This document shows positions 1-7,611 of a DNA stretch of 64,000 nucleotides, in pieces; position 1 is the stretch's first letter; each line of letters begins with the position of its first letter. Both the position numbers and the translations under genes were made by a program. Source of the DNA: JBLEFH01 sp047345645 (GTDB lineage Bacteria; Pseudomonadota; Alphaproteobacteria; Rhodobacterales; Rhodobacteraceae). The stretch lies in assembly GCA_047345645.1 (NCBI GenBank), contig JBLEFH010000008.1. One strand, given 5' to 3'. Under the pieces are notes generated by a model. It searched no databases, was not told the origin of the DNA, and saw only the letters and a list, made by a program, of their open reading frames with translations.

Positions 1-347
1 AGCCCCGTCGCCCCGCTCATCGGGAACGTCGTCGGCGCCGTCACCACCCCGCCCTTGGCGAAGGCCTTGACCGGGCCGGACAGCAGCCCCTCGACGGTGG
101 AGCCCATCAGATCCTTGAGCGGGTTCACGGCGGCATTCAGCCCCGTTTCCAGCATCGAGCGGCCCAGATTGCGCAACGTGTCCGACAGGCTCGCCCCGTC
201 AAAGACCAGCGCATTGACCGCGCCCTTGAGATCCTTGCCCAGCGTCTCGCTCAGCTTGCGCGCATCTTCGCTCGCCAGCCGCATCGCGTCCTGCATGGCC
301 TCCACCTCGCCGCGAAACCCTGCGGCGTCATCGTCAAACGCGTCCAT
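1..347 (-). CDS. GTA tail tape measure protein (RcGTA g11-like), 3' part outside the window
   Basis: The first 115 codons of a minus-strand gene that runs off the left edge. The product starts MDAFDDDAAGFRGEVEAM and has an amphipathic, coiled-coil-like N-terminus followed by a Gly/Ala-rich hydrophobic stretch (GLLSGPVKAFAKGGVVTAP near residues 88-106). This is the layout of the short tape measure protein of Rhodobacter-type gene transfer agents (about 220 residues in the family), which sets tail length and sits inside the tail tube. It starts 14 bases inside the preceding g10.1 gene, as expected for a tightly packed tail operon. Identity rests on position after g10.1 and on composition; the missing C-terminus cannot be assessed. 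Confidence 0.8.
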   Translation of the reverse strand, partial: MDAFDDDAAGFRGEVEAMQDAMRLASEDARKLSETLGKDLKGAVNALVFDGASLSDTLRNLGRSMLETGLNAAVNPLKDLMGSTVEGLLSGPVKAFAKGGVVTAPTTFPMSGATG

Positions 348-546
348 CTTGCGTCTCTCCTTTTGTGGGTGTGTCGGGGAAGCGGGCCATCAGCCGCTCC
401 AAATGGCTGCGCCCCAGCGCCGCCTCCCCGCCGCGTCCCGTCATCAGCAAAAATTCCGCGGGGGTAAGCGCCCAAAACGTCGCGGGCGTCAGGCGCATCT
501 GCCCCAGCCCGAGCCGCATCAGCCCCGGCCAGTCGATGCCGCTCAT
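334..546 (-). CDS. GTA tail assembly protein, g10.1-like (TIGR02216-type)
   Basis: A 70-residue protein beginning MSGIDWPGLMRLGLGQMRL and containing the LTPAEFLLMTG stretch typical of the small phage tail assembly chaperone family found between g10 and g11 of RcGTA. The in-frame codons upstream of 546 lie inside g10, and the ATG at 544-546 overlaps the g10 stop by 4 bases (ATGA), which decides the start and indicates translational coupling. In tailed phages the equivalent position holds the second product of the chaperone pair that loads the tape measure protein; that role here is inferred from position. Confidence 0.85.
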   Translation of the reverse strand: MSGIDWPGLMRLGLGQMRLTPATFWALTPAEFLLMTGRGGEAALGRSHLERLMARFPDTPTKGETQDGRV

Positions 547-857
547 GTCGCGCCCCGAAAGGCCAGCACCAGCATCCGGCCGCATTGCCGCGCCGCTTCC
601 ACGGTGCCGCCCTCGATCTCGGCTGCCTCCAGCGCCGCGCGGTCCACCTCTGCGCCGCCGCCCATCAGCCCGGCCTCGATCAGCCGCAACAAATCGCGCG
701 CCGTAAACGCCCCGCGTTCAAACCGCGCGACCAGCGCCTCCAGGCTCTCCGCCTCCAGCGCCGCCTCCAAAGCGGCCAGCGCGCCGAGCGTCAGCTTCAT
801 GCGGCGCGGCGCGCCATCAATGACCAGCGCCACCTCGCCTTGATGCGGGTTCACCAT
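543..857 (-). CDS. GTA tail chaperone, g10-like (DUF3356 / gene transfer agent family protein)
   Basis: A 104-residue protein starting MVNPHQGEVALVIDGAPR followed by LKL/TLGALAALEAAL, a pattern characteristic of the GTA family protein encoded between the major tail protein and tape measure genes. GTG at 858-860 is an alternative start one codon earlier and would give a GTGA overlap with the g9 stop; ATG at 855-857 is used here because the N-terminus then matches the family. The protein probably acts as a tail assembly chaperone that is not part of the finished particle; this is family knowledge rather than visible in sequence. Confidence 0.88.
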   Translation of the reverse strand: MVNPHQGEVALVIDGAPRRMKLTLGALAALEAALEAESLEALVARFERGAFTARDLLRLIEAGLMGGGAEVDRAALEAAEIEGGTVEAARQCGRMLVLAFRGAT

Positions 858-1267
858 CACAGCGGCTGAAACTCGATCGCGCCCGCCGAGGCGAAGGCCA
901 TCTCGTAAAGCGCCTCACCATCATATTTGCCGGAATATTCCAGCGCGGTGAGTTGGAACTTACCGACAATCGCGCCGAAATCCGGGATGATCACCTGCAA
1001 CTGCGCATGACGCGCGCCAAAGAAAATCTCCCGCGCCCGTTCGTCGGAGTCCCGGTCCCGAAACAGCCCCGACCCGCTCACCGCAACGCTGCGCAGCCCC
1101 GCGCCTTCCAGAAGCTCGCGCCACCCGCCGCTCTCCATGGAACTCGCATCCACGGTTGCGGCGTTCAGCGCAATCCGGCTGGCGCGCAGCCCGGCCAGCG
1201 TTTCGAAATTTCGCGTCCCATCAAGGTCGATCTTGATGAGCAAATCCTGCCCCTTCTGTGCGGCCAT
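857..1267 (-). CDS. GTA major tail tube protein (RcGTA g9-like, TP901-1 type)
   Basis: A 136-residue protein starting MAAQKGQDLLIKIDLDG, with internal ESGGWRELLEGAGLRSV and the conserved C-terminal half that includes LTALEYSGKYDGEALYEM. This is the TP901-1/RcGTA major tail protein family, which polymerises as hexamers to form the tail tube. The ATG at 1265-1267 follows the g8 stop by two bases; longer in-frame extensions lie inside g8 and are not used. Length and position between the tail terminator and the chaperone gene match RcGTA. Confidence 0.92.
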   Translation of the reverse strand: MAAQKGQDLLIKIDLDGTRNFETLAGLRASRIALNAATVDASSMESGGWRELLEGAGLRSVAVSGSGLFRDRDSDERAREIFFGARHAQLQVIIPDFGAIVGKFQLTALEYSGKYDGEALYEMAFASAGAIEFQPL

Positions 1268-1269
1268 GA

Positions 1270-1689
1270 TTACTCCTCCTCCACAAAGGCTCTGAATGTC
1301 AGTGTCATGCGGCGGCGCTCCGGCGCGCTGTCGCGTTTGGCTTCGGCGGCGATGCTCCGCAAATCGCGGATCGCCCCGCCCTCGAGCGGCAGATCGGCCC
1401 CCTCCAGCAGCGCGCAAATCTGCTCCGCCACATGTTTGACGTCCGCAAAGCCGCGCGCGTCGGAGATCACCTCTATCGCCAGCTCATGCCGCGCGGCCCC
1501 AGCCCCTTGCGATCCACGCGGGCGGATTTTGGTCTCGCCAATCAAAATGTAAGTCCCAACCCGCCCGTCGATCGTCCCGTCAGGCGCGGCATCGAAAATC
1601 CCGGTCCCAACCTCGGCGACAATTTCGGGCGAGGCGCGCAAGGCGCCGTAAAGCGCCCGCTGCACCGCGCCGGTCAAGCGAATGGTCAT
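1270..1689 (-). CDS. GTA tail terminator (RcGTA g8-like, DUF3168)
   Basis: A 139-residue DUF3168 protein starting MTIRLTGAVQRALYGALRA and ending MTLTFRAFVEEE. The family motif region RHELAIEVISDARGFADVKH sits near residues 67-86. DUF3168 proteins cap the growing tail tube and join it to the head-tail connector. The ATG at 1687-1689 overlaps the g7 stop by 4 bases (ATGA), so the upstream in-frame extension is rejected. Confidence 0.92.
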   Translation of the reverse strand: MTIRLTGAVQRALYGALRASPEIVAEVGTGIFDAAPDGTIDGRVGTYILIGETKIRPRGSQGAGAARHELAIEVISDARGFADVKHVAEQICALLEGADLPLEGGAIRDLRSIAAEAKRDSAPERRRMTLTFRAFVEEE

Positions 1690-2018
1690 GCGAAATCCCT
1701 TTCCTCGACAAGGCAGGTCAGATAGCGCGCCGCCGCATCGGCCTCGCGCACCGCCTGCACTTCGAAAATGCGGCTCCCTTTGCGAAACCGCGCCCCGGCG
1801 CGCGGGCGGCGGTCCGATCCCATCGGCGCGGCCCGCACCGTGATGCGGTAGCGCGTCAGGCCCACTTCGCGCCCACCAAACGCCGTCTCCCCCACTGATG
1901 CGGGCGTGATCGCGGCCCAAAGCTCGCCCAAAATCTGCCAATGGTTGCGCCAGCCCCCGGCCCCGTCCGGCACCTGCTGCGGCGCTTCGAGAAGCAGCCG
2001 GTCGCGCAGCCGGATCAT
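1686..2018 (-). CDS. GTA head-tail stopper/adaptor (RcGTA g7-like)
   Basis: A 110-residue protein starting MIRLRDRLLLEAPQQVPDG and containing a conserved GGWRNHWQILGELWAAITP block, typical of the SPP1 gp16/HK97 gp10-like head-tail joining family of GTAs. It is expected to sit below the g6 connector and close the head channel before the tail attaches. The start codon overlaps the g6 stop by 4 bases, and the downstream g8 start overlaps its own stop, so g6-g7-g8 are likely translated as a coupled series. Confidence 0.9.
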   Translation of the reverse strand: MIRLRDRLLLEAPQQVPDGAGGWRNHWQILGELWAAITPASVGETAFGGREVGLTRYRITVRAAPMGSDRRPRAGARFRKGSRIFEVQAVREADAAARYLTCLVEERDFA

Positions 2019-2575
2019 GACACCGCCCCAAGGCGGCGCTGCTGCCAGGGAGAAATCAGCGCGGCGACCGTCGCGGGCAACGCCGTGCCCATCTCGCCGC
2101 CGCGATCCTCGAAATACTGCGTCGCCAGCACCAGAACCGCCTGCCGCAGATCGGCGGGCACATCGCGCCACTCGCCAAACCCGGCCTTAAACCGCAGTTC
2201 AGCCACCCCGCCATGCGGGATCACCGGCAACGCGCCAAAAATCTCGTTACCGCGCGCATGAAGCGTCACACCCTCGCGGCGCGGCTCGCCCGTCGCACCG
2301 ATCACATCGACCGACAGCACCTCGATCACCGGCCCGACCGGCAACACCTGCCGCCCGGCCTCCTGCCAGCGGCTCACGGACCAGCTGAACTCCCGCGCAA
2401 TCAGCGCCCGGCCCGTCCGGCTGCGAATGGTCGCCAGCGCGGCGCGCAGATAATGCTCCAGAAGCGCCTCTTCGCGGGTATCTTCCTCAAAGCCGCGCCC
2501 GAGGCGCAAATGCTCCGAAAACACATGGATCGGCAATCGCGAGGCCGCGACCGATCCGATTTCTCTCACCATCAT
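2015..2575 (-). CDS. GTA head-tail connector (RcGTA g6-like, phiE125 gp8 family)
   Basis: A 186-residue connector protein. Visible family features are the helical N-terminal half (residues 25-60, EEALLEHYLRAALATIRSRTG) followed by a beta-rich domain with KAGFGEWRDVPADLRQAVLVL near the C-terminus; the helix after DVPADLRQ is diagnostic for gp6-like connectors. The start ATG at 2573-2575 is preceded by GAGGGAG at a good distance. The first gene after a 123-base intergenic region containing hairpins, so it may be expressed at a different level from the capsid gene upstream. Confidence 0.9.
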   Translation of the reverse strand: MMVREIGSVAASRLPIHVFSEHLRLGRGFEEDTREEALLEHYLRAALATIRSRTGRALIAREFSWSVSRWQEAGRQVLPVGPVIEVLSVDVIGATGEPRREGVTLHARGNEIFGALPVIPHGGVAELRFKAGFGEWRDVPADLRQAVLVLATQYFEDRGGEMGTALPATVAALISPWQQRRLGAVS

Positions 2576-2602
2576 GAAACTCTCCCTCGGCAATAAGAAA
2601 AC

Positions 2603-2684
2603 GTCCCCCGCCTTGCATGGGCGGAACGATTGCATTTCAAAGCTGAAAGCGGCGGGGGACGGCGGGCCGCCCTCACGGCGGCCC
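2603..2684 (-). terminator. Hairpin pair between capsid gene and g6, possible partial terminator
   Basis: In the 123-base gap after the capsid stop there are two inverted repeats. GGGCCGCC at 2664-2671 pairs with GGCGGCCC at 2677-2684 around a 5-base loop. A 10-bp arm at 2603-2612 pairs perfectly with 2651-2660 around a 38-base loop. Read on the minus strand the second structure is followed by GTTTTCTTATT, a moderate U-rich tail. The layout suits attenuation or mRNA stabilisation just downstream of the gene needed in greatest amount. Terminator function is inference. Confidence 0.5.
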
Positions 2685-2698
2685 TATCGGCATCTCCC

Positions 2699-3823
2699 TT
2701 AGGAGACGACGAATTTCAGAAGCTTGATGGCCTGGAAATCGGTCACATCGCCGCCAATCCGCTTGGTCGCATAGAAGAGCACATGCGGCTTGGCCGAGAA
2801 CGGATCGCGCAGCACGCGCAGATCCGGGCGTTCGGCAATGGTGTATCCAGCCGAGAAATCGCCAAAGGCAATGGCCGACTGGCCCAGCGCAATATCCGGC
2901 ATCGCTTCGGCGATCAGCACCGGATAGCCCATCAGACGCGCCGGCTCGCCCGCAGCAAACCCGTCGGACCACAGGAAGCGCCCATCGGCATCCTTCATCT
3001 TGCGCACCGCGCCTGCGGTCTTGGAATTCATCACGAAGGTCGCATTGGCGCGGTATTGCGCGCCAAGCGCATAGACGAGATCGACAATCGCATCCGCCGG
3101 GTTGGTTTCGGCGAAATCGCCATTATTGCCGGTCGCGACATAGCCCAGCTTGCCCCACATGAAATCATCATAAGGCACGGCATCATACGCCATAATGCCC
3201 TTGGGCTTGTTGTTGCCATCGCCATTGATGAACGCGTCGGACTCCGCGCGGGCGAACTTGTCCGCGATCCGGCCCGCGAGCCAGCCCTCAACGTCAAACG
3301 CCGCATCATCGAGCAAACGCTGCGAGGCTTTGGGCATGGCCGAAAGCTCATGCAGCGGGATCGAAATCCGCTCCACCTGCGGGGTGTAATCGCCTGCGGC
3401 CACTTCCGTTTCGCTGCTCCAGCCCGAACCGATATCGGCCTTGTCCACCAGCATATCGAGCGCATTGGCCTCGACATTCACCACATTGGCCACCGCGCGC
3501 AGCGACGCAGCCCCGCGCAGCACGTTCTGGATCTCCGCCGAGGTCTGCGGGTCCACCAGATAGCCGCCATCGGAATTGATGGTCATGCCCTTGGCCTCCA
3601 CCTCGATCCCGCGCAAGCCGTCATCATCGCCCGAGCGCAGATAGCTGCCCATGGCTTTTTTATGCGGCACATCGGCCTCCACGGCGCGACTCAGCGCCGG
3701 GCGGCTCACCGCCGATTTGCGATCCAGCATCATCAGCCGATCCTCCTGCTCTTTCATACGGCGCTTCATTGTCTCCTGAAACGCATTGAATTCATTTACG
3801 AAACCATTCACCGCTGTCTTCAT
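2699..3823 (-). CDS. GTA major capsid protein, HK97 fold (RcGTA g5-like)
   Basis: A 374-residue HK97-type major capsid protein. Residues 1-50 (MKTAVNGFVNEFNAFQET onward) form a charged, coiled-coil-like delta domain of the sort removed by the prohead protease. The body has the family blocks TINSDGGYLVDPQTSAEI, RISIPLHELSAMPKASQRLLDD and the C-terminal FGDFSAGYTIAERPDLRVLRDPFS region. The ATG at 3821-3823 has GAGG eight bases upstream. Two longer starts exist: ATG 3851-3853 behind GGGAAAGAG, and ATG 3884-3886, which overlaps the protease stop by 4 bases; these cannot be excluded. Confidence 0.93.
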   Translation of the reverse strand: MKTAVNGFVNEFNAFQETMKRRMKEQEDRLMMLDRKSAVSRPALSRAVEADVPHKKAMGSYLRSGDDDGLRGIEVEAKGMTINSDGGYLVDPQTSAEIQNVLRGAASLRAVANVVNVEANALDMLVDKADIGSGWSSETEVAAGDYTPQVERISIPLHELSAMPKASQRLLDDAAFDVEGWLAGRIADKFARAESDAFINGDGNNKPKGIMAYDAVPYDDFMWGKLGYVATGNNGDFAETNPADAIVDLVYALGAQYRANATFVMNSKTAGAVRKMKDADGRFLWSDGFAAGEPARLMGYPVLIAEAMPDIALGQSAIAFGDFSAGYTIAERPDLRVLRDPFSAKPHVLFYATKRIGGDVTDFQAIKLLKFVVS

Positions 3824-3882
3824 TTCGAAAACCTCGCATCCGCCTTGATCCATCTCTTTCCCTTTCTCAGATGTCAGATCAT

Positions 3883-4437
3883 TCATGCCGGGCGCGCGCC
3901 CAGCTTCGATGTGGCGTCGGTGAAGACCTCGGCCAATCCGCGGGCAAGCGCATGGCTGCGCCCCCCCACCCGTGCTTCGGGAAGCATCGGGAATGTCACC
4001 AGCGATACCTCCCAAAGATCCAGTTCCTGCAACTCGCGCCCGCCCGCGGCCTTCCCGGCCCGGAGCGTCCGGTAGCCGATCGACAGCCCGTCAATCGCCC
4101 CCGCTTCCAAAAGCGCCTTGGCCTCGCGGCCCGCCTGCACCTCCGTCAAAAGCCGCCCCTTGACCCGCAGGCCATGGGCGTCCTCGACCATCTCATCCCA
4201 GACCCCGATGGGCCGCGCCGGATCATGCTGCCACAGCATCTTCACGCTGCGCCCCTCGGCCTTGAGCCGCCCCAGCCCGGCGGCAAAGGCCCCCGGCATC
4301 ACCCGGTCCCCGCCCTGATCGGCAATCCCAAAGACCGAGGCATAGCCCGCAATCTCGGCCCCTTCGCCGAGCGCGCCGGGCTCCAGCCGCTGGAATTTCA
4401 CCTCAAGCCCCGGCATGGGGCTCCCCTCAAAAATCAT
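3883..4437 (-). CDS. GTA prohead protease, HK97/S78 family (RcGTA g4-like)
   Basis: A 184-residue HK97-family prohead protease. The family signature is present: FGIADQGGDRVMPGAF near residues 36-51, catalytic His in KMLWQHDP (His71) and nucleophile Ser in DGLSIGYR (Ser119). It matures the capsid by cutting the delta domain of the coat protein encoded next. The ATG start is preceded by AAGGAGAG. It lies between g3.5 and the capsid gene, as in RcGTA. Confidence 0.94.
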   Translation of the reverse strand: MIFEGSPMPGLEVKFQRLEPGALGEGAEIAGYASVFGIADQGGDRVMPGAFAAGLGRLKAEGRSVKMLWQHDPARPIGVWDEMVEDAHGLRVKGRLLTEVQAGREAKALLEAGAIDGLSIGYRTLRAGKAAGGRELQELDLWEVSLVTFPMLPEARVGGRSHALARGLAEVFTDATSKLGARPA

Positions 4438-4449
4438 GCGTCTCTCCTT

Positions 4450-4686
4450 TCATTGCTGGGCGATCAGCGAATAGACGCCCTGTAAAATCACCCCGGCGAC
4501 CACGCCTGAAACCGCCAGCCACAGCCGCTTTTCCACGCGCTCCAGCACCATCTCGATGGTGTTGAGCCGCCGCTCCAGCCCCAGCCAGCGCTCCTCGCTC
4601 ACCCGCTCATGCGCCTCGATCCGGGCGCTGGTCACATCAAAGGGTTCGTAGAGAAAGCGGGAGCCGGTATGCCGCCGGGCGCTCAT
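4450..4686 (-). CDS. GTA g3.5-like small membrane-anchored protein
   Basis: A 78-residue protein with a helical, charged N-terminal two thirds (ERVSEERWLGLERRLNTI, coiled-coil-like) and one C-terminal hydrophobic helix, LWLAVSGVVAGVILQGVYSL, near residues 55-74. Proteins of this size and shape lie between portal and protease genes of RcGTA clusters as g3.5. The start overlaps the portal stop by 4 bases. Role in the particle or in assembly is not known to me. Confidence 0.8.
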   Translation of the reverse strand: MSARRHTGSRFLYEPFDVTSARIEAHERVSEERWLGLERRLNTIEMVLERVEKRLWLAVSGVVAGVILQGVYSLIAQQ

Positions 4687-5852
4687 TGCCCCAGCCCGAG
4701 AAGGCGGCGCTTTTCCTCGTCATTGAGAAAATCCGCCCCGGCGATCCGCGCCCATTGCGCTTCGCGCTCAAGGCTGAGCGCCGGCACCTGATCGAGATCG
4801 GGCCGGAGGCGCAGATCCCGCCCCAGATGCGCCGAAAGCCACGGGCCAAGCGCGCCAGCCACCTTCTGCACCATCGGCAGCACGGTCAGCCGGTAAAACG
4901 CCCGGTTCGCCTCCTGATAATTGGCATAGGTCGCATCGCCCGGCAGGCCGAGCAGCATCGGCGGCACCCCAAAGGCCAGCGCCACTTCGCGCGCCGCCGC
5001 CTCCTTGGTCTTGTGAAACTCCATATCGGACGGGCTGAACCCCATCGGCTTCCAGTCGAGCCCGCCTTCGAGCAGCATCGGCCGCCCCGCATTGCGCGCG
5101 CCCTGATGATTGGCCTCCAGCTCATCCACGAGCCGCGCATATTGGTCATTGGGCAAACTGCCCTGCCCATCCGCACCCTTGTAGACAATCGCGCCCGAAG
5201 GCCGCGCCGCATTGTCGAGAAGCGCCTTGGACCAGCGCGAGGCCGCATTATGCACATCCATCGCGGTGGCCGCCGCTTGCAGCGGGCTCATCCCGTAATG
5301 ATCGTCGGTCGGATGGAAGCTCTTCACATGCAAAATCGGCGAAGGGTCCGCGGCGGCAAAGCGCACCTTCTTACCGCCCACTGCATAATCCCAGGCCGCA
5401 GGCCAGCCGTCAGGGCCGGGCACCACCGCCATGCGGTCCGAGCGCAGCACAAACAGCTCCGCCGGGCCGCCGGTCAACATCTCGCCCGCCGCTTCCACAT
5501 AGCCATTGCCCGAAAGCAAAAGCTGCCCGTAAAGCGCCTCCAGCAATTCCGCGCCGGATTGCGCCGGGTTGGGATTGCCGAGCAGCCGCACCAGCGGATG
5601 CTCATCCGCCCGCCGCTCGCCTTCCTCCACCCAAAGCGGCACGGAAGCGGCGGCTTCGGCCAGCATCCGCACGGCGCGAAACACCACCGGATTGCCCGCA
5701 AAGCCGCTCCGCACAAGGCTGCTCACATCCCGCGCGCTCCAGGCCGCCCGGCCCGCGCCGTGAAAGGCCACGACCCGGCCCGCCTTCGAGGCTTTCGTCT
5801 CCGGCACCGCCGCCGCGCCTTGCGCCTTTGATCGGAAAAAATTCAGCGCCAT
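4683..5852 (-). CDS. GTA portal protein, HK97 family (RcGTA g3-like)
   Basis: A 389-residue phage portal protein, the dodecameric ring at the capsid vertex through which DNA enters. Family blocks include GNPVVFRAVRMLAEAAASVP near residue 55, the HPLVRLLGNPNPAQSGAELLEALYGQLLLSGNGYVE region, HPTDDHYGMSPLQAAATAMD, and GVPPMLLGLPGDATYANYQEA near residues 300-320, which is typical of HK97-type portals. ATG at 5850-5852 follows GGGGGCC. Length is close to RcGTA g3. A hairpin with a run of T residues lies immediately upstream on this strand. Confidence 0.95.
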   Translation of the reverse strand: MALNFFRSKAQGAAAVPETKASKAGRVVAFHGAGRAAWSARDVSSLVRSGFAGNPVVFRAVRMLAEAAASVPLWVEEGERRADEHPLVRLLGNPNPAQSGAELLEALYGQLLLSGNGYVEAAGEMLTGGPAELFVLRSDRMAVVPGPDGWPAAWDYAVGGKKVRFAAADPSPILHVKSFHPTDDHYGMSPLQAAATAMDVHNAASRWSKALLDNAARPSGAIVYKGADGQGSLPNDQYARLVDELEANHQGARNAGRPMLLEGGLDWKPMGFSPSDMEFHKTKEAAAREVALAFGVPPMLLGLPGDATYANYQEANRAFYRLTVLPMVQKVAGALGPWLSAHLGRDLRLRPDLDQVPALSLEREAQWARIAGADFLNDEEKRRLLGLGQ

Positions 5853-5874
5853 CCCGGCCCCCTTTCATCCCCAT

Positions 5875-5900
5875 AAAAAAACCCGCCTGAACAGGCGGGT
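5875..5900 (-). terminator. Intrinsic terminator-like hairpin between terL and portal
   Basis: ACCCGCCTG at 5881-5889 pairs with CAGGCGGGT at 5892-5900. Read on the minus strand, the GC-rich 9-bp stem with a two-base loop is followed directly by seven T residues (5881-5875, the first within the stem base). This is a textbook Rho-independent shape, placed 10 bases after the terL stop and about 22 bases before the portal start, inside the GTA operon. Confidence 0.8.
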
Positions 5901-5910
5901 CCGGTCAGCC

Positions 5911-7257
5911 TCAAAGGCTGCGAATACGTGGCGCGCGCCATCGCGCGGCCGGCTCCAAAATCAACTCGGTCAGCGCCCAAACCAGCGCATCGACCCGGTC
6001 CGGGCTGCCCCGTCCGGCAAAGCCGTCGCGCCGCATCGCCGTCATCTGGTCCTCCAGATCGGCAAACAGCGCCGCATGGCCAATCCGCCCCTGCTCATAA
6101 AGCGCGGCGACCGGCTCGGCCCGCACCTGCTTGCCGCGGCTCGCCCGCACCGGCTTGTAGCGCAGCGTGGCATCGACCTGCCGCAGCAGGCTCTCCACCA
6201 GCTCGCCGCCCTGATTGACCTCGGCGACAATGCAATCCGCCTTGTGCTTGGCGGCCACCTCCACGGCGCGCGCCATCCACTCCACCGGCTTGGCCCCGCG
6301 CAGCGAGGCATCTTCCAGCACAACACCGCGCCAGTCCCCCGGCTTGCCGCTGCACTCCGCACCGGCGACGATAATGCCGCATTCATCGGCGCTCGCCCCG
6401 CTCGTCATCGGCGGGTCCACCGCCACCACGATCCGCTGCGGCGCGAACATTTCCTGCCCCCGCGCCGTGTCCAGAAGGCTATGCGTCCAAAGCGCATCCT
6501 CGTCATCGCCAAGCAAAACGCCGTCCAGCTCCTGCCGCCCGAGCGTCGTCCCGGCATAGCGCGCCGTGATCTTCTCCAGAAATGCCGGGGCCAGATTGAC
6601 CCGGTTGGCACTCGTCGGCGCTTGCGTCACCACGGTGTCCCTGGCCTCCAAAAGGCTACGCAAAAGCGCCTGATTGCGCGGCGTCGTCGTCACCACCTGC
6701 CGGGGCCGCGAGCCAAGCCGCAGGGTGAATTGCAGCATGTCCCACGCCTCCTCGGCGCGTTTCCACTTCGCCAATTCATCCGCCCAGGCCGCGTCGAATT
6801 GCGGGCCGCGCAGCCGCTCCGGGTCGCTGGCGGAATAGATCTCCGCCACCGCCCCGTTCGGCCACACCAGCCGCCGCCGCACCGATTGCCATTCGGGCCG
6901 CCGGTCGGGCGGCGAGCAGGCCAGGATCCCGCTCTCGCCCAGAACCATCACCTCGCGGGCCTGCTCCAGCGTCTCGCCGACCAGCGCCACCCGGCGGCAA
7001 AGCCCCGGATCCCTCGGCCCCGGCCCTTCGACTTGCGCCCGGACCCATTCGGCCCCGGCACGGGTCTTGCCCGCGCCCCGACCCCCAAGGATCACCCATA
7101 CATTCCAATCGCCCCCCGGCGGCCGTTGATGACCGTCGAGGGCCCAATGTTCAAAAAGATGCGGCAAAGCAGCCAAAGCATTGTCCGATAATCCGTCCAG
7201 AAAGCCATCGACATCATTCGCGCTCCCTCCAGCGAGCAACTCTTTCAAGGATTTCAT
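5911..7257 (-). CDS. GTA large terminase subunit (RcGTA g2-like)
   Basis: A 448-residue terminase large subunit, the ATPase-nuclease motor that packages DNA. Walker A is GGRGAGKT at residues 58-65; Walker B with catalytic Glu is FDAAWADE at 154-161; the ATPase coupling region is VTTTPRNQALLR. The C-terminal RNase H-like nuclease domain begins around IVVAVDPPMTSG near residue 283, with further acidic residues including VAEVNQGGELV. The ATG at 7255-7257 is preceded by AAGGAG. It overlaps g1 by 44 bases. In GTAs this enzyme packages random host DNA rather than its own cluster. Confidence 0.95.
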   Translation of the reverse strand: MKSLKELLAGGSANDVDGFLDGLSDNALAALPHLFEHWALDGHQRPPGGDWNVWVILGGRGAGKTRAGAEWVRAQVEGPGPRDPGLCRRVALVGETLEQAREVMVLGESGILACSPPDRRPEWQSVRRRLVWPNGAVAEIYSASDPERLRGPQFDAAWADELAKWKRAEEAWDMLQFTLRLGSRPRQVVTTTPRNQALLRSLLEARDTVVTQAPTSANRVNLAPAFLEKITARYAGTTLGRQELDGVLLGDDEDALWTHSLLDTARGQEMFAPQRIVVAVDPPMTSGASADECGIIVAGAECSGKPGDWRGVVLEDASLRGAKPVEWMARAVEVAAKHKADCIVAEVNQGGELVESLLRQVDATLRYKPVRASRGKQVRAEPVAALYEQGRIGHAALFADLEDQMTAMRRDGFAGRGSPDRVDALVWALTELILEPAARWRAPRIRSL

Positions 7258-7498
7258 CCCGCGCTCCTTTGAGATCCAACACCGCACCCGTCGCCGCGTG
7301 CTTGCCCAGCTTCGCCTGCTCATCGAGCAATGTTTGCAAAGCCTTGGCAAAGGCGCGCAGGGCGCCATCCAGCTTCTTGGGGTCCTCGCCGCCGGCCTTC
7401 AGCCGCGCGATCAGCCCCTTCACATCATCCATGCAATGCGCATACAAAAAACGCGCCTGCGTCACCGCATCGCGTGCTTCAAAAACCAAATCTGTCAT
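7214..7498 (-). CDS. GTA g1-like protein, putative small terminase subunit
   Basis: A 94-residue, mostly helical, charged protein (MTDLVFEARDAVTQARFLY at the start; KALQTLLDEQAKLGKHAATG in the middle). Position directly before and overlapping terL, its size and its helical character match RcGTA g1, which acts as the small terminase. There is no recognisable helix-turn-helix, consistent with packaging without sequence specificity. First gene of the cluster; the likely promoter is at 7612-7640. Confidence 0.85.
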   Translation of the reverse strand: MTDLVFEARDAVTQARFLYAHCMDDVKGLIARLKAGGEDPKKLDGALRAFAKALQTLLDEQAKLGKHAATGAVLDLKGARDEILERVARWRERE

Positions 7499-7564
7499 AA
7501 AATAAGCCTTGTCGGGTTCCGCCCGCTACCCCGTCCGAAAATTGTCGGGGGCCTAGAAAGCAGA

Positions 7565-7586
7565 AAGCGGAGCATCTGCCCCGCTT
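7565..7586 (-). terminator. Strong hairpin with U-rich tail in the GTA leader (mltG terminator or attenuator)
   Basis: On the minus strand AAGCGGGGC pairs with GCTCCGCTT (9 bp with one G-U pair, tetraloop AGAT) and is followed by TCTGCTTTCT. It lies 58 bases after the mltG stop, so it may end mltG transcripts, but it also lies downstream of the promoter at 7612-7640 and upstream of g1, so any GTA message started there must pass it. The other strand has no T-run, so it acts on minus transcripts only. Confidence 0.65.
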
Positions 7587-7611
7587 ACCCACTTCTTCCA
7601 GCTTGGATGTA

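Noticed and set aside
2630..4075. A 481-codon plus-strand frame opposite the capsid gene
   Set aside because: Shadow of the capsid and protease genes; no conserved features.
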